Below, one piece after another: positions 61,780-64,000 of a DNA stretch of 64,000 nt. Every line of letters starts with the position of its first letter. The stretch's first letter is position 1. The stretch covers positions 2,575,501 to 2,639,500 of the forward strand of contig NZ_CP056783.1 of assembly GCF_023278045.1 (NCBI RefSeq), written 5' to 3'. The notes beneath the pieces were generated by a model. The model was not told the origin of the DNA. It saw nothing but the letters and a program-made list of their open reading frames with translations, and made no database searches. The stretch is from Flavobacterium sp. K5-23 (GTDB lineage: Bacteria; Bacteroidota; Bacteroidia; Flavobacteriales; Flavobacteriaceae). The position numbers were made by a program, and so were the translations under genes.

Positions 61780-62811
61780 ATGGATATAAATTTAATATAT
61801 ATGATTCTTGGAGTTGTCGCTACAATAATAGTTGGGTATTGGGGCATCAAATTCACTGATAATCATAAAACAATTACAAATTTACTTTTTTTTGAGAATG
61901 GTTGCATTTCTCTATTCAAAACTGTTGTAAAAGACTTGGAGGAAGTTGAAATAAAATACAAAGGAAAAAAAATAGATGAAAACTTACTAATTTATAAAGG
62001 CACGTTTTTTAATTCAGGTAATACAGACATTGATAAAACTATAATTCATCAACCACTTAAAGTAAAATTACCTGAAAACTATGAATGGAAAAAAATAAAA
62101 ATAATTGACCAATCAAAGGATGTTAATATTTCATTAAATCACACAGAAAATGATTTGACCTTCGATTGGGATATTCTTAAAGAAAATGAGTTTTTTACTT
62201 TTGATTCAGTAATTGAATTTAAGCCACAAACTGAAATTAATGAAAATTCAGCAATTAAAGATATTACAAGACATTTATCTCGTAATATTAGTTTTAGCCA
62301 TAGAATTACTAACTTAAAATCAATACAAAAAGAAGAACTTCCCGCAAAACCTGTTGGGAAATTTGGATTAATTTTTTTAAGTGCTTATTTATTAGGAATA
62401 GTTTGTTTAGGTCTCTACTGGTCTGCTGGTCAGTTTATATTTCCACATTATAACATCTCTTATGAAATAAAAAGCGACTCAACAAAATTTTATTCATCAA
62501 TTGAAGCTAATGGTTTAAACGAAATTTTACTTACTGATAATAATGAAAATGAAATCATTAAAAATATTGGGTCCGATAAAAAAATTGGACTTACAGGAAA
62601 TGTAAAAACACTTAGAAAAAATTTATCGTATTGGGGATTAATAGGTGGTGGTATATTAGCTCTTTTAATACTCTTCGTATTTATACTAATGATTTATAGC
62701 CACATAAAGGACAGCAATTTATATAAAAAAGTAAAATTGATAGCTGACAAATATGATGAAAAAACTTTTCCAAGAAGAAAATCTTCTAGATTATTATTCC
62801 CTTTTGAATAA
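61780..62811 (+). CDS. Membrane protein of unknown function (cassette-like gene)
   Basis: 343 residues. An N-terminal membrane helix (IYMILGVVATIIVGYWGI), a soluble part (about 30-195) that looks beta-rich (NLLIYKGTFFNSGNTDIDKT), a second helix near 197-215 (FGLIFLSAYLLGIVCLGLYW) and a third near 288-308 (GLIGGGILALLILFVFILMI), ending in a basic tail. No family recognised. Stop codon 7 nt from the core CTGCCAAC of site G. Confidence 0.75.
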   Translation: MDINLIYMILGVVATIIVGYWGIKFTDNHKTITNLLFFENGCISLFKTVVKDLEEVEIKYKGKKIDENLLIYKGTFFNSGNTDIDKTIIHQPLKVKLPENYEWKKIKIIDQSKDVNISLNHTENDLTFDWDILKENEFFTFDSVIEFKPQTEINENSAIKDITRHLSRNISFSHRITNLKSIQKEELPAKPVGKFGLIFLSAYLLGIVCLGLYWSAGQFIFPHYNISYEIKSDSTKFYSSIEANGLNEILLTDNNENEIIKNIGSDKKIGLTGNVKTLRKNLSYWGLIGGGILALLILFVFILMIYSHIKDSNLYKKVKLIADKYDEKTFPRRKSSRLLFPFE

Positions 62812-62818
62812 AAAACTA

Positions 62819-62946
62819 CTGCCAACACACGTTTGTGGCTATTGCGGAATTTAGTGGAATTACCGTTTTTTATCGTATTTTCGTTTAGCCGAAAATACTC
62901 GTCTTCGTAAGTCGCAAACGGCGCAAGGCGCGAGAACGTTATGTGC
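62819..62946 (+). other. attC-like site G
   Basis: 128 nt between CTGCCAAC (62819-62826) and GTTATGTGC (62938-62946). It contains GCGGAATTTAGTGGAATTACC, the reverse complement of the arm seen in sites A and D, and the central hairpin GTATTTTCG-TTTAGC-CGAAAATAC. The right core is preceded by AAC as in the left-array sites read on the minus strand, so here the cassettes read on the plus strand. Confidence 0.7.
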
Positions 62947-62993
62947 AATTTAACCGAGACGACCAACATTAACTGACATTCAGAGAAAAAAGT

Positions 62994-64000
62994 ATGACGC
63001 CATTACAAAATCTATTTTACTATATAAGGGACTTGTACAATTCATCGGACACTTGTTTTGACTTTGAAAAAGACAAAAGCAATCCAAAGACGAAGAATAT
63101 AAACTTTTGGGAAGTTGGAGAACTTTTGACACTTGCTAAAAAATGTGAGCAAAAAAATATAGCAGAATTTAGTTTAGCTATTAACAACAATCTAAATCCA
63201 CTTGACTTTTTATTAAAGTTAAAGCGAATTGCAATACCTGATGAACCCAAACAACCAAAAGAACTCGAAAGTTGGATTGAAATTAATAGAAGTAACGAAA
63301 TTCCAACACTTACAATTAAACAAGAAATTGAAACAGTTGAAAAATTTGAACAGTCAACACAAAGAATAAATGATTTAGAAAAATACAAGGAACAAAGACT
63401 AACGTCTTTGTTCGATTTATCTTTACCAAATTCTTTAGTTGATTGGATTGATTTAACAGATAACAAATTCTTGCGAAAACCAGAGCTAAAAGTCAAAATA
63501 GTTCTTGCAAACAATCCAACACTATCAAGAGTAGCAAACAACTTTCAAAAGGAATTTTCTGAATTCTATCAAAAATTTGAACTGCCTTTTAAGACAAATC
63601 GAATTTACGATGCCTTACATACGCTACATTATGAATTAAAAGGGAAAGACAACAAAAGAATTTATATATCATTTGGTTTAGTTTGTGGAAAAATTGGAAA
63701 CCAAGACTATAAAAATTTTCTTTTTAATGTTCCATTGAAACTAACTCTTAAAAGCCAAGAATTCAAATTAGAATTTGACACTTTTTCAAGTAAAATATTT
63801 TGCGAACAATTTTTTGTAGAATTATTAGACAATCATTTTCAAAATGAAAATCAATTAATAATTGAAGAACGCAAAAAAGATGTTTTACTAAATATCGATA
63901 GTTTCAATTCACAGCAACGTGAATTTATTTTTGAAAGTGATTTTATAAGAACTGAATATTTTGACAAAGGTTTAGAAATATTAAGCGTTTTTACTAAAAA
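62994..64000 (+). CDS. 5' part of a large protein of unknown function, runs off the window
   Basis: An uninterrupted frame from ATG 62994 to the window end (at least 335 codons): it begins MTPLQNLFYYIRDLYNSSDT and includes NFWEVGELLTLAKKCEQKN, VLANNPTLSRVANNFQKEF, NRIYDALHTLHYELKG and FLFNVPLKLTL. Such an N-terminus reminds me of large nucleic-acid helicases with an N-terminal domain before the motor, but no motor motif is inside the window, so this is a guess. It starts 47 nt after the core GTTATGTGC and so looks like the next cassette of the right array. Confidence 0.75.
   Translation, partial: MTPLQNLFYYIRDLYNSSDTCFDFEKDKSNPKTKNINFWEVGELLTLAKKCEQKNIAEFSLAINNNLNPLDFLLKLKRIAIPDEPKQPKELESWIEINRSNEIPTLTIKQEIETVEKFEQSTQRINDLEKYKEQRLTSLFDLSLPNSLVDWIDLTDNKFLRKPELKVKIVLANNPTLSRVANNFQKEFSEFYQKFELPFKTNRIYDALHTLHYELKGKDNKRIYISFGLVCGKIGNQDYKNFLFNVPLKLTLKSQEFKLEFDTFSSKIFCEQFFVELLDNHFQNENQLIIEERKKDVLLNIDSFNSQQREFIFESDFIRTEYFDKGLEILSVFTK

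Noticed and set aside
63020..63541. Minus-strand frame of 173 codons near the right edge
   Set aside because: The plus frame from 62994 stays open to the window end and follows a cassette core; the minus frame is its shadow.

Overview
The window is AT-rich DNA from a Bacteroidota bacterium, most likely Flavobacterium or a close relative. The evidence is the type IX secretion regulator PorX, a CAL67264-type small membrane protein, a glyoxylate shunt pair, a MutS2 without Smr domain, weak Shine-Dalgarno signals and several TAnnTTTG -7 promoter boxes. No rRNA, tRNA or CRISPR array was recognised.

Left accessory region (1-11.3 kb). After a block of dispersed palindromic repeats (1-532) come five compact genes, all on the minus strand: an AbiJ-NTD plus nucleoside-deoxyribosyltransferase-like protein, a small membrane protein, an unknown protein, a secreted tandem Nudix-like protein and a secreted unknown protein. 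Each gene lies between its own pair of complementary core sequences (GTT... on the left, ...AAC on the right). Imperfect palindromes of about 127 nt separate the genes. This is the layout of integron gene cassettes with attC sites, but no integrase is visible. Two nearly identical group II introns sit at the equivalent GT|T point of two of these sites, antisense to the cassette genes, which is how group IIC-attC introns behave in true integrons. An IS1182-family element has hit the same site as one of the introns.

Chromosomal core (11.6-61.1 kb). In order: an RND efflux operon ending in a bestrophin; a lipoprotein; a decayed rraA'-'recG fusion; aceB-aceA with an operator-like palindrome; recG; a ChaN/EreA-like secreted protein, a TlpA-like thioredoxin, DUF1697 and bestrophin-like genes; a Dph6-like ATPase; a REP-associated transposase (RAYT) that carries REP-like arrays inside its own reading frame; an M1 peptidase; TSUP transporter; UvrD/PcrA helicase; threonylcarbamoyl-AMP synthase; OmpA lipoprotein; GT2 glycosyltransferase; an HsdR-N protein divergent from holA; a four-gene hybrid kinase-CheR-CheB-response regulator/kinase signalling operon; ettA; a DCC-family protein; mutS2; a MntA/HepT toxin-antitoxin pair; ung; ald; a GNAT enzyme; tsaE; porX.

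Between 51.5 and 53.1 kb a GIY-YIG gene lies inside an island of palindromic repeats whose complete unit is 106 bp with 22-bp perfect arms. The block at the left window edge belongs to the same family.

Right accessory region (61.7 kb to the end). A second, plus-strand cassette-like array starts here: a membrane protein, a 128-nt attC-like site, and the 5' part of a large unknown gene that runs off the window.
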